This document shows positions 8,619-18,909 of a stretch of DNA of 64,000 nucleotides, one piece after another. The position numbers were made by a program, and so were the translations under genes. Within the stretch, counting starts at the first letter, position 1; each line of letters begins with the position of its first letter. The stretch comes from Aeromonas tecta (lineage in GTDB: Bacteria > Pseudomonadota > Gammaproteobacteria > Enterobacterales > Aeromonadaceae). The stretch lies in NCBI RefSeq assembly GCF_000820185.1, contig NZ_CDCA01000011.1:1-64000 (forward strand). The letters are read 5' to 3'. The notes below the pieces were generated by a model. That model saw only the letters and a list, made by a program, of their open reading frames with translations. It was not told where the DNA came from and did not search any database.

Positions 8619-9980
8619 TCAGGCGGCGATCAGCCGCTCCAGATCGCTGCGGCTCAGGTGTTTGGTATCCACCTTCACATAGAGGGAGCGCTCTTCGGCG
8701 ACCAGCAGCACGTCGCTCACCCCGTCGCAGGCGCGGATCTTCTGCTCCAGCGCCGCCGTGGCATCGACGCCCTCGGGCAGCAGGATGCGCAGACTGCTGA
8801 CATAGGGCGGCTCCTGCATGGTGAGGCTGACCCCGAGCCAGAGCAGCGCCAGCACGGCGCAGCTGCCAAATACCAGAGGTGCACCGCCAATGCTATAGAG
8901 CAGGCCACCCAGGCTGCCGCCGATGGCGACTCCGATAAACTGGCTGGTGGAGTAGACCCCCATGGCGGTGCCCTTGTAACCAGGGGGCGACTCCTTGCTG
9001 ATAAGCGATGGCAGCAATGCCTCCATCACGTTGAAACCGATGAAGAAGATCTGCAGTCCCAGGAGCAGACCCCAGAGCTGCAGTCCCGCCTGCCAGAGCA
9101 CCACTTCGGCGATGAGCATCACCAGCACGCAGAGCTGGAATACCTGTTTCATCTGCCGGCGCTTCTCGGCATAGAGGATGAAGGGCACGACGCTGACAAA
9201 AGCGATCAGCATGGTCACCAGATAGGCCTGCCACTGACTGTCTCGGGGCAAACCCGCCTGTTCGAGTAAAGGCGGCAGCGCCACGAAGCTCGACATCAAC
9301 AAGGTGTGCACGCAGAGGATGCCGAGGTTGAGTTTGAGCAGACGGGGATTGGCCAGCACGGTGCGGATCCCCCCCTTTACCAGCGCCGACTCACGGTTGA
9401 GCAGGTGGCTCGTCGGAGTGGGTACCCACCACAGGGTGATGCCGATCCCCCCCAGCGCCAGCAGAGCAATCATCCAGAACAGGCCGGACAAGCCCAGGGC
9501 GTGGGTGATGACGGGGCCGGTCACCATGGCGATGGCGAAGGTGATGCCAAAGCTCACCCCGATGAAGGCCATGGCCTTGGTGCGGTTCTGCTCGCGGGTG
9601 AGATCCGAGAGCAGCGCCATGACGGCGGCAGAGATGGCGCCGCTACCCTGCAGGGCGCGGCCGACGATGACGCCCCAGATGGAGTCGCTGAGGGCGGCGA
9701 TGACGGCGCCGAGGGCAAACATCAGCAGACCGCCGACGATCAGCGGCTTTCTGCCGATGCGATCGGAGAGCAGCCCGAACGGGATCTGGAACAGGGCCTG
9801 GGTCATGCCGTAGATGCCGATGGCCAGACCGATCAATGCCTCGGAGGCGCCCGCCAGGGACATGCCATAGGTGGTCAATACTGGCAGCACCATAAACATG
9901 CCGAGCATGCGTAGTGAGAAGACGGAGCCGAGCGCCCAGGTGGCGCGGCGCTCGCCCCTCGTCATGGTGAAATCATTCAT
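8619..9980 (-). CDS. yajR: MFS transporter YajR
   Basis: 453 aa, twelve-helix major facilitator. The motif-A loop is GLLSDRIGRKPLI. The cytoplasmic C-terminal tail (about residues 390-453, SSLRILLPEGVDATAALEQKI then VLLVAEERSLYVKVD) matches the ferredoxin-like YAM domain that distinguishes YajR from other drug:H+ antiporters. It lies downstream of cyoE, the same order as E. coli cyoABCDE-yajR. A terminator hairpin separates it from cyoE, so it probably has its own promoter. Substrate unknown. Confidence 0.93.
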   Translation of the reverse strand: MNDFTMTRGERRATWALGSVFSLRMLGMFMVLPVLTTYGMSLAGASEALIGLAIGIYGMTQALFQIPFGLLSDRIGRKPLIVGGLLMFALGAVIAALSDSIWGVIVGRALQGSGAISAAVMALLSDLTREQNRTKAMAFIGVSFGITFAIAMVTGPVITHALGLSGLFWMIALLALGGIGITLWWVPTPTSHLLNRESALVKGGIRTVLANPRLLKLNLGILCVHTLLMSSFVALPPLLEQAGLPRDSQWQAYLVTMLIAFVSVVPFILYAEKRRQMKQVFQLCVLVMLIAEVVLWQAGLQLWGLLLGLQIFFIGFNVMEALLPSLISKESPPGYKGTAMGVYSTSQFIGVAIGGSLGGLLYSIGGAPLVFGSCAVLALLWLGVSLTMQEPPYVSSLRILLPEGVDATAALEQKIRACDGVSDVLLVAEERSLYVKVDTKHLSRSDLERLIAA

Positions 9981-10087
9981 GATGGCCTCGATAGGTCAAA
10001 GAGAAGAGAGACTCAAAGGGCTGATGGCACAAGGCAGGCCACAGCCGACAAACTGGATAAACGCCCCGCAAGGGGGCCTCATAATAA

Positions 10088-10113
10088 CAGAGCCGGGAAA
10101 GTTCCCGGCTCTG
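10088..10113 (-). terminator. Terminator of the cyo operon
   Basis: An 11-bp stem (CAGAGCCGGGA / TCCCGGCTCTG) with a 4-nt loop. Reading on the minus strand it is followed by TTATTAT, downstream of the cyoE stop. Confidence 0.85.
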
Positions 10114-10169
10114 GATTCTACTGATTTTCCTGTGTCACATCACAACACCGGGCCCGGACTAACGGTGCC

Positions 10170-11060
10170 TCAGGGCAGCATGCTCACCAGCACCGGCGTC
10201 GCATCCGGCTGGAAGTCCACCGACATCATCACGCTCAGGCAGGTGATGGTGACGATGGAGAACATGAACAGCTTGCGGGCCCAGAGGGAGTCATCGACCG
10301 CCTGCTTGTAACCCGACAGCGCCATCCCCAACCACCAGACACTCACCGCGGTGGCGACGATCAGGTACTTGTAACCGGCGTAACCGCCGAGAAACAGCAT
10401 CAGGGTCGGCACCATAAAGGCCAGGATGTAAAGGGTGATGTGGTGTTTGGCCACGGAGATCCCCTTCACCACCGGCAACACCGGGATGTTGGCGGCCTGG
10501 TAATCCTTGAAGCGGAAGATGGCAATCGCATAGGAGTGCGGCATCTGCCACAGGCTGAAAATAGCCAGCAGGATCAGGGCACCGGAGTCGAACTGGCCGC
10601 TCACCGCGCAGTAGCCGATGACGGGTGGTGCGGCGCCGGAGAGGCTGCCGACCAGGGTGCCATAGACCGAATGGCGTTTCATGTAGAGGCTGTAGACCCC
10701 CACATAAACCAGGAAGCCCAGCACTGCCAGCAAGGCGGCCAACGGATTGGCCGCAAAGTAGAGCAGTGCAATGCCCGCAACGCCCAGCGCGCTCGCATAC
10801 CAGAGCGAGACGCCAGGGGCGATCAACCCCTTCACCAGGGCGCGGTTCTTGGTCCGCTCCATGATGCAGTCGATGTCCCGGTCGATGTAGTTGTTGAACA
10901 CACAGCCGGAGGCGACCACCAGTGACACCCCCACCATGGTCAGGATGAACAGGGGAACGTCCAGGCTCCCCTTCGAGGCCAGCAGGAAGCCTCCGATAAC
11001 CGAGATAAGGTTACCGAAGATGATGCCCGGCTTGGTCACTTGCAGGTATTGCTTCATCAT
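10170..11060 (-). CDS. cyoE: Protoheme IX farnesyltransferase (heme O synthase) CyoE
   Basis: 296 aa from the ATG at 11060, the same length as E. coli CyoE; GTG 11063 and ATG 11057 are alternatives. It is an integral-membrane UbiA-type prenyltransferase that adds farnesyl to heme B for the bo3 oxidase. The Asp-rich site is [18 protein letters not shown], and the second conserved region is [20 protein letters not shown]. It lies 13 bp after cyoD in the operon. A Cys replaces the usual residue in DIDxxMERT, outside the catalytic Asp set. Confidence 0.97.
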   Translation of the reverse strand: MMKQYLQVTKPGIIFGNLISVIGGFLLASKGSLDVPLFILTMVGVSLVVASGCVFNNYIDRDIDCIMERTKNRALVKGLIAPGVSLWYASALGVAGIALLYFAANPLAALLAVLGFLVYVGVYSLYMKRHSVYGTLVGSLSGAAPPVIGYCAVSGQFDSGALILLAIFSLWQMPHSYAIAIFRFKDYQAANIPVLPVVKGISVAKHHITLYILAFMVPTLMLFLGGYAGYKYLIVATAVSVWWLGMALSGYKQAVDDSLWARKLFMFSIVTITCLSVMMSVDFQPDATPVLVSMLP

Positions 11061-11073
11061 CACATCAACCCGC

Positions 11074-11409
11074 TTAGTGAATCATCATGTTGACGTTGAG
11101 GTTGTACATGATCCACAGGGAACCCACCACGACTATGGCGATGATGAGCACGGTAAACACCAGTGCTATCAGGTTCCAGCGCTCCTCTGACGAGGTGTTC
11201 ATGTGCAGGAAGTACGCCAGATGCACGAAGATCTGGATCACCGCCGTGGCCACCACAGTACCCAGCACCATGGCGTGGGAGGCGCTGCCGTCCATCACCA
11301 TCCAGAACGGGATCGCGGTCAGGATGACCGACAGCACGAAACCGATCAGATATGACTTGGCACTGCCGTGGCTGGCGCCGTGATTATCGACTGCTACGTG
11401 AGTACTCAT
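11074..11409 (-). CDS. cyoD: Cytochrome o ubiquinol oxidase subunit IV CyoD
   Basis: 111 aa with three hydrophobic helices ([65 protein letters not shown]). It is a small accessory subunit that helps assemble the CuB site of bo3 oxidase. The start codon directly abuts the cyoC stop. Confidence 0.95.
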   Translation of the reverse strand: MSTHVAVDNHGASHGSAKSYLIGFVLSVILTAIPFWMVMDGSASHAMVLGTVVATAVIQIFVHLAYFLHMNTSSEERWNLIALVFTVLIIAIVVVGSLWIMYNLNVNMMIH

Positions 11410-12024
11410 TTACATTGCCCCCATCAGATAGACCACTGTGAAGACGCAGATCCACACCACGTCAAGGAAGTGCCAGAACAGGCTCAGGCACATCAGGCGA
11501 GTACGGTTGCGCTCGGTCAGCCCCTTCTTGGATACCAGCACCATCATCACGATGATCCAGATAAGACCACTGGTCACGTGGATACCGTGAGTACCGACCA
11601 GGGTGAAGAAGGCAGACAGGAACCCACTGCGCTGCGGACCGAAGCCCTCGGCGATCAGGTGATGGAACTCGTAGATTTCCATGGCGATGAAGCCGGCGCC
11701 GAGCAAGAAGGTTACCAGCAGCCAGCCGTTGACGGCCGCCACCTTGTTCTTGTTCATCGCCAGCATGCCGAAACCGAAGGTGATGGAGCTAAACAGCAGC
11801 AGCATGGTTTCGGCGAACACGAACGGCAGCTCGAAAATATCCTTGCCGCTCGGACCGCCGGCGGTGCCGTTGACCAGGACTGCATAGGTTGCGAACAGGG
11901 TCGCAAACAAGATGCAGTCACTCATCAGGTAGATCCAGAAACCGAACACCTTGGTGGCACCGGCATCATGGTGCCCATGATCGTCATGGGCGCCGTGAGT
12001 GTGATGTAGAACGTCAGTTGCCAT
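11410..12024 (-). CDS. cyoC: Cytochrome o ubiquinol oxidase subunit III CyoC
   Basis: 204 aa, five membrane segments, with an N-terminal His/Asp-rich stretch ([35 protein letters not shown]). Family hallmarks [14 protein letters not shown] and [19 protein letters not shown] are present. It belongs to the oxidase core, with 4 bp to cyoB upstream and abutting cyoD. Confidence 0.96.
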   Translation of the reverse strand: MATDVLHHTHGAHDDHGHHDAGATKVFGFWIYLMSDCILFATLFATYAVLVNGTAGGPSGKDIFELPFVFAETMLLLFSSITFGFGMLAMNKNKVAAVNGWLLVTFLLGAGFIAMEIYEFHHLIAEGFGPQRSGFLSAFFTLVGTHGIHVTSGLIWIIVMMVLVSKKGLTERNRTRLMCLSLFWHFLDVVWICVFTVVYLMGAM

Positions 12025-12028
12025 AGCG

Positions 12029-14005
12029 TCAGGCTACCTTGTTGATGTTGTCGAAATGCTGACCTTCGATGCGCTCGATCTCGTCAACTTGTACGTAGTA
12101 GTCCACATCCTCGTTGAAGCTGTGGATGATCCAGGTGGCTACCATGCCGACGAAGCCGGCGATGGCCATCCACCAGATGTGCCAGATCATGGCAAAGCCA
12201 AACACCACGCTGAGTGCGGCAATGACGACACCGGCACCGGAGTTCTTGGGCATGTGGATGGGGGCATACTGGGCCGGCTGGCGATAGGCGCTACCGTCCT
12301 CTTTCGCTTCCCAGAAGGCATCAAGACCCTTGATCTTCGGTTCGATGGCGAAGTTGTAGAACGGCGGCGGCGAGGAAGTCGCCCACTCCAGGGTACGGCC
12401 ACCCCAAGGATCGCCGGTCCAGTCACGGTTCTTCTCGCGGTCACGAATACTGACCACCACTTGAATCACCTGACACAAGACACCGATGGCAATCAGGCCG
12501 GCACCGCAAGCGGCCACCACCAGCCAACCGTGGAACTCGGGATCGATGTTCTGGCTGACCCGACGGGTCATGCCCATGAAGCCCAGCACATAGAGCGGCA
12601 TGAAGGCCACGAAGAAGCCGGTGATCCAGAACCAGAACGCACGCTTGCCCCAGACATCATCCAGCTTGAAGCCGAATGCCTTCGGGAACCAGTAGGTGAT
12701 ACCGGCGAAGCAACCGAACACGACGCCGCCGATGATGACGTTGTGGAAGTGGGCGATCAGGAACAGGCTGTTGTGCAGCACGAAGTTGGCGGCCGGTACC
12801 GAGAGCAGTACCCCGGTCATGCCACCGACGGTGAAGGTGATGATGAAGCCGACGGTCCACAACATGGGCGAGGTGAACTCGATGCGACCGCGATACATGG
12901 TGAACAGCCAGTTGAAGATCTTCACCCCGGTCGGGATGGAGATGATCATGGTGGTGATGCCGAAGAAGGCATTCACGTTGGCGCCGGATCCCATGGTGAA
13001 GAAGTGGTGCAACCAGACCACGAAGGAGAGCACGGTAATGGCCACGGTGGCCCACACCAGCGAGGTGTAACCGAACAGCTTCTTCTTGCAGAAGGTCGCC
13101 ACGATTTCGGAGAAGATCCCGAACACCGGCAGCACCAGGATATACACCTCGGGGTGACCCCAGGCCCAGATCAGGTTGATGTACATCATCATGTTGCCAC
13201 CCATGTCATTGGTAAAGAAATGGGTGCCGAGGTAACGGTCTGCGGTGAGCAGGGCGATGGTGACGGTCAGGATCGGGAAGGAGGCGATGATCAGGATGTT
13301 GGCGCAAAGAGCCGTCCAGGTGAACACCGGCAGACGCATCATGGTCATGCCAGGAGCACGCATCCTGATGATGGTGGCAAAGAAGTTGACACCGGTCAGC
13401 AGGGTACCCAGACCCGAGATCTGCAGACTCCAGATCCAATAATCGACCCCGACGCCCGGACTGAAGTCCACGCCCGACAAGGGCGGATAAGCCAGCCAAC
13501 CGGTCTGGGCGAATTCGCCGACCGCCAGGGAGACGTTGATCAGCACCACGGCCGCGGCGGTAAACCAGAAGCTCAGGTTGTTCAGGAAGGGGAAGGCGAC
13601 GTCACGGGCACCGATCTGCAACGGCACCACTATGTTCATCAAGCCGATCACCAGTGGCATGGCCACGAAGAAGATCATGATGACGCCGTGGGCGGTGAAG
13701 ATCTGGTCGTAGTGGTGCGGCGGCAGTATGCCTTCCCCACCGGCGGACGCCATGACCTGCTGGGTACGCATCATCACCGCATCGGCGAAGCCGCGCAGCA
13801 GCATGACCATCCCTAAGATGAGATACATGATACCGAGGCGCTTGTGATCCACCGAGGTGAACCACTCTTTCCACAGATATTGCCACTTGCCGAAATAGGT
13901 GATCAGCCCGGCGATCGCCAGCCCACCCAATATGATACCGGCTATCGTGACCATGATTATGGGTTCATGGTACGGGATAGCTTCGAGTGTTAACTTTCCA
14001 AACAT
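12029..14005 (-). CDS. cyoB: Cytochrome o ubiquinol oxidase subunit I CyoB
   Basis: 658 aa catalytic heme-copper subunit carrying low-spin heme b, heme o3 and CuB. Metal-ligand motifs are visible: [15 protein letters not shown] (heme b His), [14 protein letters not shown] (CuB His and the cross-linked Tyr), [10 protein letters not shown] (two CuB His) and [12 protein letters not shown] (heme ligands). It couples ubiquinol oxidation to proton pumping in the inner membrane. Length equals the family norm. Long frames on the opposite strand are codon-bias shadows. Confidence 0.98.
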   Translation of the reverse strand: MFGKLTLEAIPYHEPIIMVTIAGIILGGLAIAGLITYFGKWQYLWKEWFTSVDHKRLGIMYLILGMVMLLRGFADAVMMRTQQVMASAGGEGILPPHHYDQIFTAHGVIMIFFVAMPLVIGLMNIVVPLQIGARDVAFPFLNNLSFWFTAAAVVLINVSLAVGEFAQTGWLAYPPLSGVDFSPGVGVDYWIWSLQISGLGTLLTGVNFFATIIRMRAPGMTMMRLPVFTWTALCANILIIASFPILTVTIALLTADRYLGTHFFTNDMGGNMMMYINLIWAWGHPEVYILVLPVFGIFSEIVATFCKKKLFGYTSLVWATVAITVLSFVVWLHHFFTMGSGANVNAFFGITTMIISIPTGVKIFNWLFTMYRGRIEFTSPMLWTVGFIITFTVGGMTGVLLSVPAANFVLHNSLFLIAHFHNVIIGGVVFGCFAGITYWFPKAFGFKLDDVWGKRAFWFWITGFFVAFMPLYVLGFMGMTRRVSQNIDPEFHGWLVVAACGAGLIAIGVLCQVIQVVVSIRDREKNRDWTGDPWGGRTLEWATSSPPPFYNFAIEPKIKGLDAFWEAKEDGSAYRQPAQYAPIHMPKNSGAGVVIAALSVVFGFAMIWHIWWMAIAGFVGMVATWIIHSFNEDVDYYVQVDEIERIEGQHFDNINKVA

Positions 14006-14008
14006 CGA

Positions 14009-15037
14009 TTATTCCTCGGATCCTGCTTTCACACTCTTGTCATCCATCGGCATGGCCATGTGCCCGGCATGATCTTCATGCCCAGCCTCTGCCATGTCGC
14101 CGTGATCCATGTCGGCCATGTCCATCTCGTCGTCATGCTTGCCGGCAGCGTCGTGTTGCATGCCCTTGTGGTCAGCCGGTTTCATGTCACCCATGAACTT
14201 GTTGATCACGTTGACGAACAGCTTGGGATCAGCGCTCGCGAAGTACTCCACCGGGTGGTTTTCGCTCTTCTTCGCCAGCACATCGAACTCACCCATGGTG
14301 TTGAGCATCTTGGGAGACTGCTTGACCTTGGCAACCCAGGCATCAAATCCGGCTTGATCCGTTGTGGCGATGGCCTTGAACTTCATGCCGGAGAAACCGG
14401 CGCCGCTGTAGCTGCCCGAAATTCCCTTGTACTGACCCGCCTCGTTGGCAATCAGATGCAACTTGGTCTGCATCCCCGCCATGGCATAGATCTGACCACC
14501 CAGTTGCGGGATGAAGAAGGAGTTCATCACGGTGTCGGAGGTCACCCGGAAGTTGACCGGGGTATTGACCGGGAAGGCCAATTCGTTGACCGAGGCAATG
14601 CCCAGTTCCGGATAAACAAACAGCCATTTCCAGTCGAGGGAAATAACATCGACCTGGATCGGTTTGACGTCCGATACCAATGGTTTGTATGGGTCCAGTT
14701 CGTGGGAAGTTTTCCAGGTAATCACCGCCAGAATGGCGACAATAATGACGGGGACGGTCCAGACAACCGCTTCAATCTTGTTGGAGTGAGACCAATCCGG
14801 GGTATATTTGGCGGAGGTGTTGCTTGCTCTGTATTTACGAGCAAATGCCACCGTCATAATAATCACAGGAATCACTACAATTAACATCAGACCGAGTGCG
14901 GTTAATATTAGTGACTTCTGCTCCAGACCAACCTGCCCTTTGGGGCTCATCAGAGCCATGTCGCAGCCACTCAGCAAGCCAGTAGTCGCGATCAACAGCA
15001 AAGCGCCCAAGCCCCTCTGTACATCATAAGGTCTCAT
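14009..15037 (-). CDS. cyoA: Cytochrome o ubiquinol oxidase subunit II CyoA
   Basis: 342 aa lipoprotein with lipobox LLSGC near residue 25, two membrane helices, then a periplasmic cupredoxin fold without CuA ligands, as in quinol oxidases ([24 protein letters not shown]). The C-terminus, from about residue 285, is a tail rich in His, Met and Asp ([20 protein letters not shown]) that could bind metal. His/Met tails are known in enterobacterial CyoA. GAGGG lies about 8 nt before the ATG. It is the first gene of cyoABCDE. Confidence 0.96.
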   Translation of the reverse strand: MRPYDVQRGLGALLLIATTGLLSGCDMALMSPKGQVGLEQKSLILTALGLMLIVVIPVIIMTVAFARKYRASNTSAKYTPDWSHSNKIEAVVWTVPVIIVAILAVITWKTSHELDPYKPLVSDVKPIQVDVISLDWKWLFVYPELGIASVNELAFPVNTPVNFRVTSDTVMNSFFIPQLGGQIYAMAGMQTKLHLIANEAGQYKGISGSYSGAGFSGMKFKAIATTDQAGFDAWVAKVKQSPKMLNTMGEFDVLAKKSENHPVEYFASADPKLFVNVINKFMGDMKPADHKGMQHDAAGKHDDEMDMADMDHGDMAEAGHEDHAGHMAMPMDDKSVKAGSEE

Positions 15038-15588
15038 GCAATACCCTCATCTTTTCAAGGCTTATTGGTATAATAAAAATGCAGCATTTTATTGCATCAG
15101 ACCGACATGTGAACAACATGAAAAATTAATCTGAAATATGTTTTTTGTTTGGTATGAAGATGCGCCAGATGTTAAATGCTTGACATCGACACTTTTTATA
15201 CAGCGACAAATTACAAATTCATCCTTTGTTGATTTCATTTCGATCCCTCTTCGAGCAACAACTGGGCAATAGTCGCATTTCCCCTTAATGTTGTCATGGT
15301 CAATATGACCACTTTTCCCTGCCAAATCTCTTTCCAGTACATTTATCAACCAATCAAACTTTGATCTGGTCATGGTAAATGATGAAATAAAATAATAATT
15401 AATTAATTAATCATACATCTGTGTGATTAACTTCCAGATGACGTTGATTGCAGACTCGAAAGTGACCCACGCTGTTCCAGTGGTTTCATCATTCATCAAA
15501 AAAAGTCTCCAACGGAGACCTTTAATTCATCGTTCGCTATTTCCATTCATACCAGGTTCAGCCATGGCAAGCGGGCCGCTTTACCGAC
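15038..15588. other. AT-rich intergenic region upstream of cyoA
   Basis: This 550-bp region is much lower in GC than its surroundings. It must hold the minus-strand cyo promoter. A TATTAT-like element (15069-15076 region, minus) and the short inverted repeat ATGCAGCAT at 15078-15086 are seen near the cyoA end. A run of TTAATTAATTAAT lies near 15398-15411. Apart from the doubtful 94-codon frame, no gene was recognised. Confidence 0.5.
15089..15373 (-). CDS. Possible small Cys-containing protein of unknown function
   Basis: 94 codons in an AT-rich stretch upstream of cyoA. The product carries a CDYC and a CRC motif separated by about 26 residues plus a terminal CC, which could bind metal. No clear Shine-Dalgarno precedes the ATG at 15373, and no family was recognised. 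Base composition is well below that of its neighbours. It may be a recently acquired gene, a relic, or a chance frame in the cyo upstream region. Confidence 0.3.
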   Translation of the reverse strand: MTRSKFDWLINVLERDLAGKSGHIDHDNIKGKCDYCPVVARRGIEMKSTKDEFVICRCIKSVDVKHLTSGASSYQTKNIFQINFSCCSHVGLMQ

Positions 15589-16032
15589 TCAGCGATGGGG
15601 ATGCTCCATCCGGGTCGCAACGGCAATCCGGTTCCAGGCATTGATGGTAACGACCTGCATCAGACACTGGGCCAGCAGGGTCTCGCCGAGCACCGCCAGT
15701 GCCTGTTCATAGGTCGCCTCACTCAACCCCTGTCCGGCGATCAGGGTTACCTCGTCGGTCAGGGCCAGCACGGCCCGCTCGCGCGCATCAAACAGCGGGG
15801 ATTCACGCCAGGCGGCCAGCGCCAGCAGGCGCTGCGGGCTTTCTTGCTGCTTCATTGCCACCTCGGCATGCATCTGGATGCAGTAAGCACAGCCGTTGAT
15901 CATGGAGGCTCGCAACTTGATGAGCTCCTTCAGCGCGGGAGGAATATCGCTGCCCCCGAGATAGGACTCGAGCCCCATCATGGCCTGAATGGCGGCGGGA
16001 GCTTGCTGGGCGAGCTGGATACGATCTGACAT
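15589..16032 (-). CDS. Carboxymuconolactone decarboxylase / AhpD-like alkylhydroperoxidase family protein
   Basis: 147 aa from the ATG at 16032, with AGGAG upstream; the longer frame to 16134 lacks a start signal. The active-site CxxC with following His is intact (NGCAYCIQMHAE), as in AhpD-type peroxidase-fold proteins that reduce peroxides through a dithiol. It is divergent from a LysR regulator 121 bp away, which suggests that regulator controls it. The substrate is unknown. Confidence 0.85.
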   Translation of the reverse strand: MSDRIQLAQQAPAAIQAMMGLESYLGGSDIPPALKELIKLRASMINGCAYCIQMHAEVAMKQQESPQRLLALAAWRESPLFDARERAVLALTDEVTLIAGQGLSEATYEQALAVLGETLLAQCLMQVVTINAWNRIAVATRMEHPHR

Positions 16033-16080
16033 GGTAAGACTCCTATTGCGAGATGCCCGTCGCGGGCGATGACGACATTG

Positions 16081-16100
16081 TTCATCTTCTCGTCGATGAA
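16081..16100. promoter_or_regulatory. Candidate LysR-type operator in a divergent promoter
   Basis: A 20-bp dyad TTCATC-N8-GATGAA sits midway between the AhpD-like gene and the LysR gene. It contains the T-N11-A pattern typical of LysR-regulator sites. Assignment is by position and symmetry only. Confidence 0.4.
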
Positions 16101-16153
16101 TAGAATATCGGCTAAACCTGCAACAGTTTTGCATTTACCGCAAAGGAGTGCCC

Positions 16154-17065
16154 ATGCTGGATCGCATTCGTATCCTGGCCCAGGTCGTTGAGTCCGGCAG
16201 CTTCTCCCGCGCCGCTCGCGCCCTCAATCTGGCCCCCTCCTCGGTGACGCGCACCATAGACACACTGGAACAACAGCTCGGGGTGCCGCTGTTCAAGCGC
16301 AGCACCCGCCAGTTGGTGCTGACCGAGCAGGGTGAGTACTTTCTCGCCCGCTCGGTGCGGCTGCTGGAGGAGGCCGATCAGCTGGTACAATCCCTCCAGC
16401 CCTTGCATGTAACGCCCCGAGGGCCATTGCGGGTCTCGGTGTTCGAGAGCTTCGGCGCGGCCTGGCTGGCACCGCAACTGCCCGCGTTTCTGGCCCGCTA
16501 CCCCGAGGTGCGACTGGAGATTGAACTGGACAATCGACTGGTGGATCTCGATGCCGATAACGTGGATGTGGCCGTTCGCATCGGGCGCCCGACCGACAGC
16601 AGCCTGCATGCCCGTCGACTGCTGGCCAACCGTACCCTGCTGGTCGCCTCCCCCGCCTATCTGGCGCAGCACGGCAAGCCCAGCCACCCCGATGAGCTGG
16701 CCAATCACAATTGCCTGATCCGTGGCCAGGGTCGCCAGCGCCAGCACTGGTATTTCAGCCGTGGGGCGGAGCGGCAAAGGGTCGCGGTGCAGGGCAATCT
16801 CGCCTCCATCGGTGGCACACCGCTGCTGTGCGCCGCCCAGGCGGGTTGCGGCCTGCTGTTGCTGTCGAGCTGGATGGTGCAGCAGGGGCTCGATAATGAC
16901 AGCCTGCAGCGGGTGTTGCCCGACTGGCAGGCCTCCCCCTATGAGGATCGCCACGACGAGATCTATGCGGTATTTCGCGGAGGTCGCTTCTTGAAACCCC
17001 AGACCCGGGCCTTTATCGACTTTCTGATAGAAGCGATCGTCCCCTTGCAGGGGGAGCCTCGCTGA
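16154..17065 (+). CDS. LysR-family transcriptional regulator
   Basis: 303 aa. ATG 16154 is chosen because AAAGGAG at 16142-16148 is an ideal Shine-Dalgarno; the upstream GTG at 16148 lies inside it. The N-terminal winged helix-turn-helix reads GSFSRAARALNLAPSSVTRTIDTLEQQLG, and the effector domain of the CrgA/AaeR-like subgroup follows (PRGPLRVSVFESFGAAWLAPQLPAFLARYPEVRLEIELDN broken across about residues 90-130). It is divergently paired with the AhpD-like gene, the probable target. Effector unknown. Confidence 0.88.
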   Translation: MLDRIRILAQVVESGSFSRAARALNLAPSSVTRTIDTLEQQLGVPLFKRSTRQLVLTEQGEYFLARSVRLLEEADQLVQSLQPLHVTPRGPLRVSVFESFGAAWLAPQLPAFLARYPEVRLEIELDNRLVDLDADNVDVAVRIGRPTDSSLHARRLLANRTLLVASPAYLAQHGKPSHPDELANHNCLIRGQGRQRQHWYFSRGAERQRVAVQGNLASIGGTPLLCAAQAGCGLLLLSSWMVQQGLDNDSLQRVLPDWQASPYEDRHDEIYAVFRGGRFLKPQTRAFIDFLIEAIVPLQGEPR

Positions 17066-17162
17066 CGGACGGGAGAGGTGGATTGCCTCGCCTCACCGGC
17101 AGTCACAATGATGGGGCGCAATGCCCGACGAGGGGAGCGGCAAGAAAGGGGATCGCCTGATA

Positions 17163-17195
17163 ACAAGAAGCCGGGCAGCGAGCCCGGCTTCTTGT
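17163..17195. terminator. Bidirectional terminator between the LysR gene and the DUF3634 gene
   Basis: Perfect 14-bp stem ACAAGAAGCCGGGC / GCCCGGCTTCTTGT with a 5-nt loop, lying between convergent genes. Confidence 0.8.
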
Positions 17196-17231
17196 CACCC
17201 CAATGGGGTCTTCGTTATCATTTCAATCCGC

Positions 17232-17561
17232 TTAATGGGGTTTTCGCCCCTCCGGCGCGGCTGAGCTGCTGCGATAGTCGCCATAGGGAAAGACGTTGCG
17301 CAGCCGCTGGGCTACCGGCTCAGGGATGGAGCGGGAAAACACCAGCCTGACGCCGCCGCCATCGCGCTGTCCCAGGATCCGGCCCCGTACCGGATCCTGA
17401 TGCAGGATCTGCTTGGCCTGAGCCAGGAAGGGCGCAGGGACTGTGCCCCGCTTCACCAGCACCTTGCCAGGGGCAAGCCGGATCTCGAACAGCGCGCCAC
17501 GCCCCAGCGTCATCAACCACCAGATCAGGGCTATCGCTACCAACAAAGACAACCAAGCCAT
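17232..17561 (-). CDS. DUF3634 family small membrane-anchored protein
   Basis: 109 aa with a single N-terminal hydrophobic helix (WLSLLVAIALIWWLMTL) and a short cytoplasmic or periplasmic domain (FEIRLAPGKVLVKRG, then IPEPVAQRLRNVFPY). It resembles the DUF3634 family of gammaproteobacteria, whose function is unknown. A strong AAGGAGGGA Shine-Dalgarno fixes the start. Confidence 0.75.
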   Translation of the reverse strand: MAWLSLLVAIALIWWLMTLGRGALFEIRLAPGKVLVKRGTVPAPFLAQAKQILHQDPVRGRILGQRDGGGVRLVFSRSIPEPVAQRLRNVFPYGDYRSSSAAPEGRKPH

Positions 17562-17661
17562 CCTTCCCTCCTTGCAGATCCCTATTTTCGTCAGTATAGG
17601 CCGCGCCGGCGGTCGATTATTTGGCGCCAGTCACGCTTTGCTCATCCCCCAGGCCGCTTCC

Positions 17662-18630
17662 TCAGCAGTCTTTGCCCCAGGCCACCAGCGTCTCGCGATA
17701 GAGCGCGAGCAGCGCCTGATCCCGCACCGCCACCCCGACTCGCTGGGCACGATGATCGGCCCACTCGTCATGGGGATGGGACTTGCCATCGAATTTTTGC
17801 AGGGTATGGCCGATGGCGGGGCCGCTATCGATGACCCGTACCGGCCCTTCTCGCAGAGTGAACAGGCCCGGATCTATCACGTAGGCGATGGCAGAAGGAT
17901 CGTGCACATGGCAGCCATCCAGGCCGATCCGCTCCGAATAGAAGCGCAGGTAGAAGCGGCTCACCTCCCACAGGAAACGGCCAGGCTCACCCGCCTCATC
18001 ACGCAGCGCATCGAGATAGCGACTGCTGAAGAAGCTTTGCTGGGTCACGTCCAGCCCGATGATCACCACCGGCCAATCGGCGGTGAAGACCGCATCCGCC
18101 GCCTCGGGATCGTCGTGGATATTAGCCTCGGCATAGGGGGTCACGTTGCCGCGATGACCGTTCACGCCAAAGGCACCTCCCATCACCACCACCTCTTTTA
18201 CCAGTTGGGTGATCTCCGGCGCCGCCTGCAACGCCAACGCCAGGTTGGTGAGGGGCCCTATGGTGACCAGGGTGATCTCACCGGGGGCGGCTTTGAGCGC
18301 CTCGACGATATATTGCCAGGCCGGGCGGGGATCCGCGCTGATGCTCACCTCCCCGGCCGTCACATCCCCAAAGCCGGTGGGGCCGTGTACGACTGTGGTC
18401 GGTCCCACAGGTTCCCGCAGCAGTGGCGCCGCGGCACCCTGGGCCACGTCGGCCTTCATGCCATATTTTTGCTTGAGCCAGAGCGCGTTGTGGGTGCCAT
18501 TTTCGATGGTGGCGTTGCCAAACACAGTAGTGATGGCGAGCAGGTCGATGGCGGGGTGCGCCTCGGCAAAGAGTATTGCCATGGCATCGTCGATGCCGGG
18601 ATCGGTATCCAGAATGATCTTGTGAGTCAT
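17662..18630 (-). CDS. Inosine/uridine-preferring nucleoside hydrolase
   Basis: 322 aa from the ATG at 18630 with GGAGG upstream. The N-terminal Ca2+-binding motif DTDPGIDDAMAI is the family signature. VVVMGGAF, ANIHDDPEAA and the active-site region HVHDPSAIAYVIDP are also conserved. These enzymes hydrolyse the N-glycosidic bond of ribonucleosides for salvage. The closest E. coli relatives would be RihA/RihB/RihC; the exact base preference cannot be read from sequence. Probably single-gene. Confidence 0.92.
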   Translation of the reverse strand: MTHKIILDTDPGIDDAMAILFAEAHPAIDLLAITTVFGNATIENGTHNALWLKQKYGMKADVAQGAAAPLLREPVGPTTVVHGPTGFGDVTAGEVSISADPRPAWQYIVEALKAAPGEITLVTIGPLTNLALALQAAPEITQLVKEVVVMGGAFGVNGHRGNVTPYAEANIHDDPEAADAVFTADWPVVIIGLDVTQQSFFSSRYLDALRDEAGEPGRFLWEVSRFYLRFYSERIGLDGCHVHDPSAIAYVIDPGLFTLREGPVRVIDSGPAIGHTLQKFDGKSHPHDEWADHRAQRVGVAVRDQALLALYRETLVAWGKDC

Positions 18631-18909
18631 GGGGCCTCCATACGACAGAACTGCCAGTGTAGCCGCCTCCCGCCCGTTTAACAGCGCCCGGATCACAGCC
18701 TCGCGGTTTCGTTGGCGCCTCCCCTGCCGGTTGCTGCCATTTTAAGCAAGCGCGGCGAATAAAAAGAGAGACATAACATTCACAGGGTCCGACTGTCGAG
18801 ATTATGGGCAACCGGACGGGTGCCAGCGGCCGATGCCTTGTGGGCGACTCCAGAGGATGGTATCACTGGCCCCTGCCCATTTATCTCAACCACCTGCCGA
18901 GGCACCATA

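Noticed and set aside
12056-13816. A 586-codon plus-strand frame
   Set aside because: Antisense to cyoB; His/Asp/Gln-rich shadow translation.
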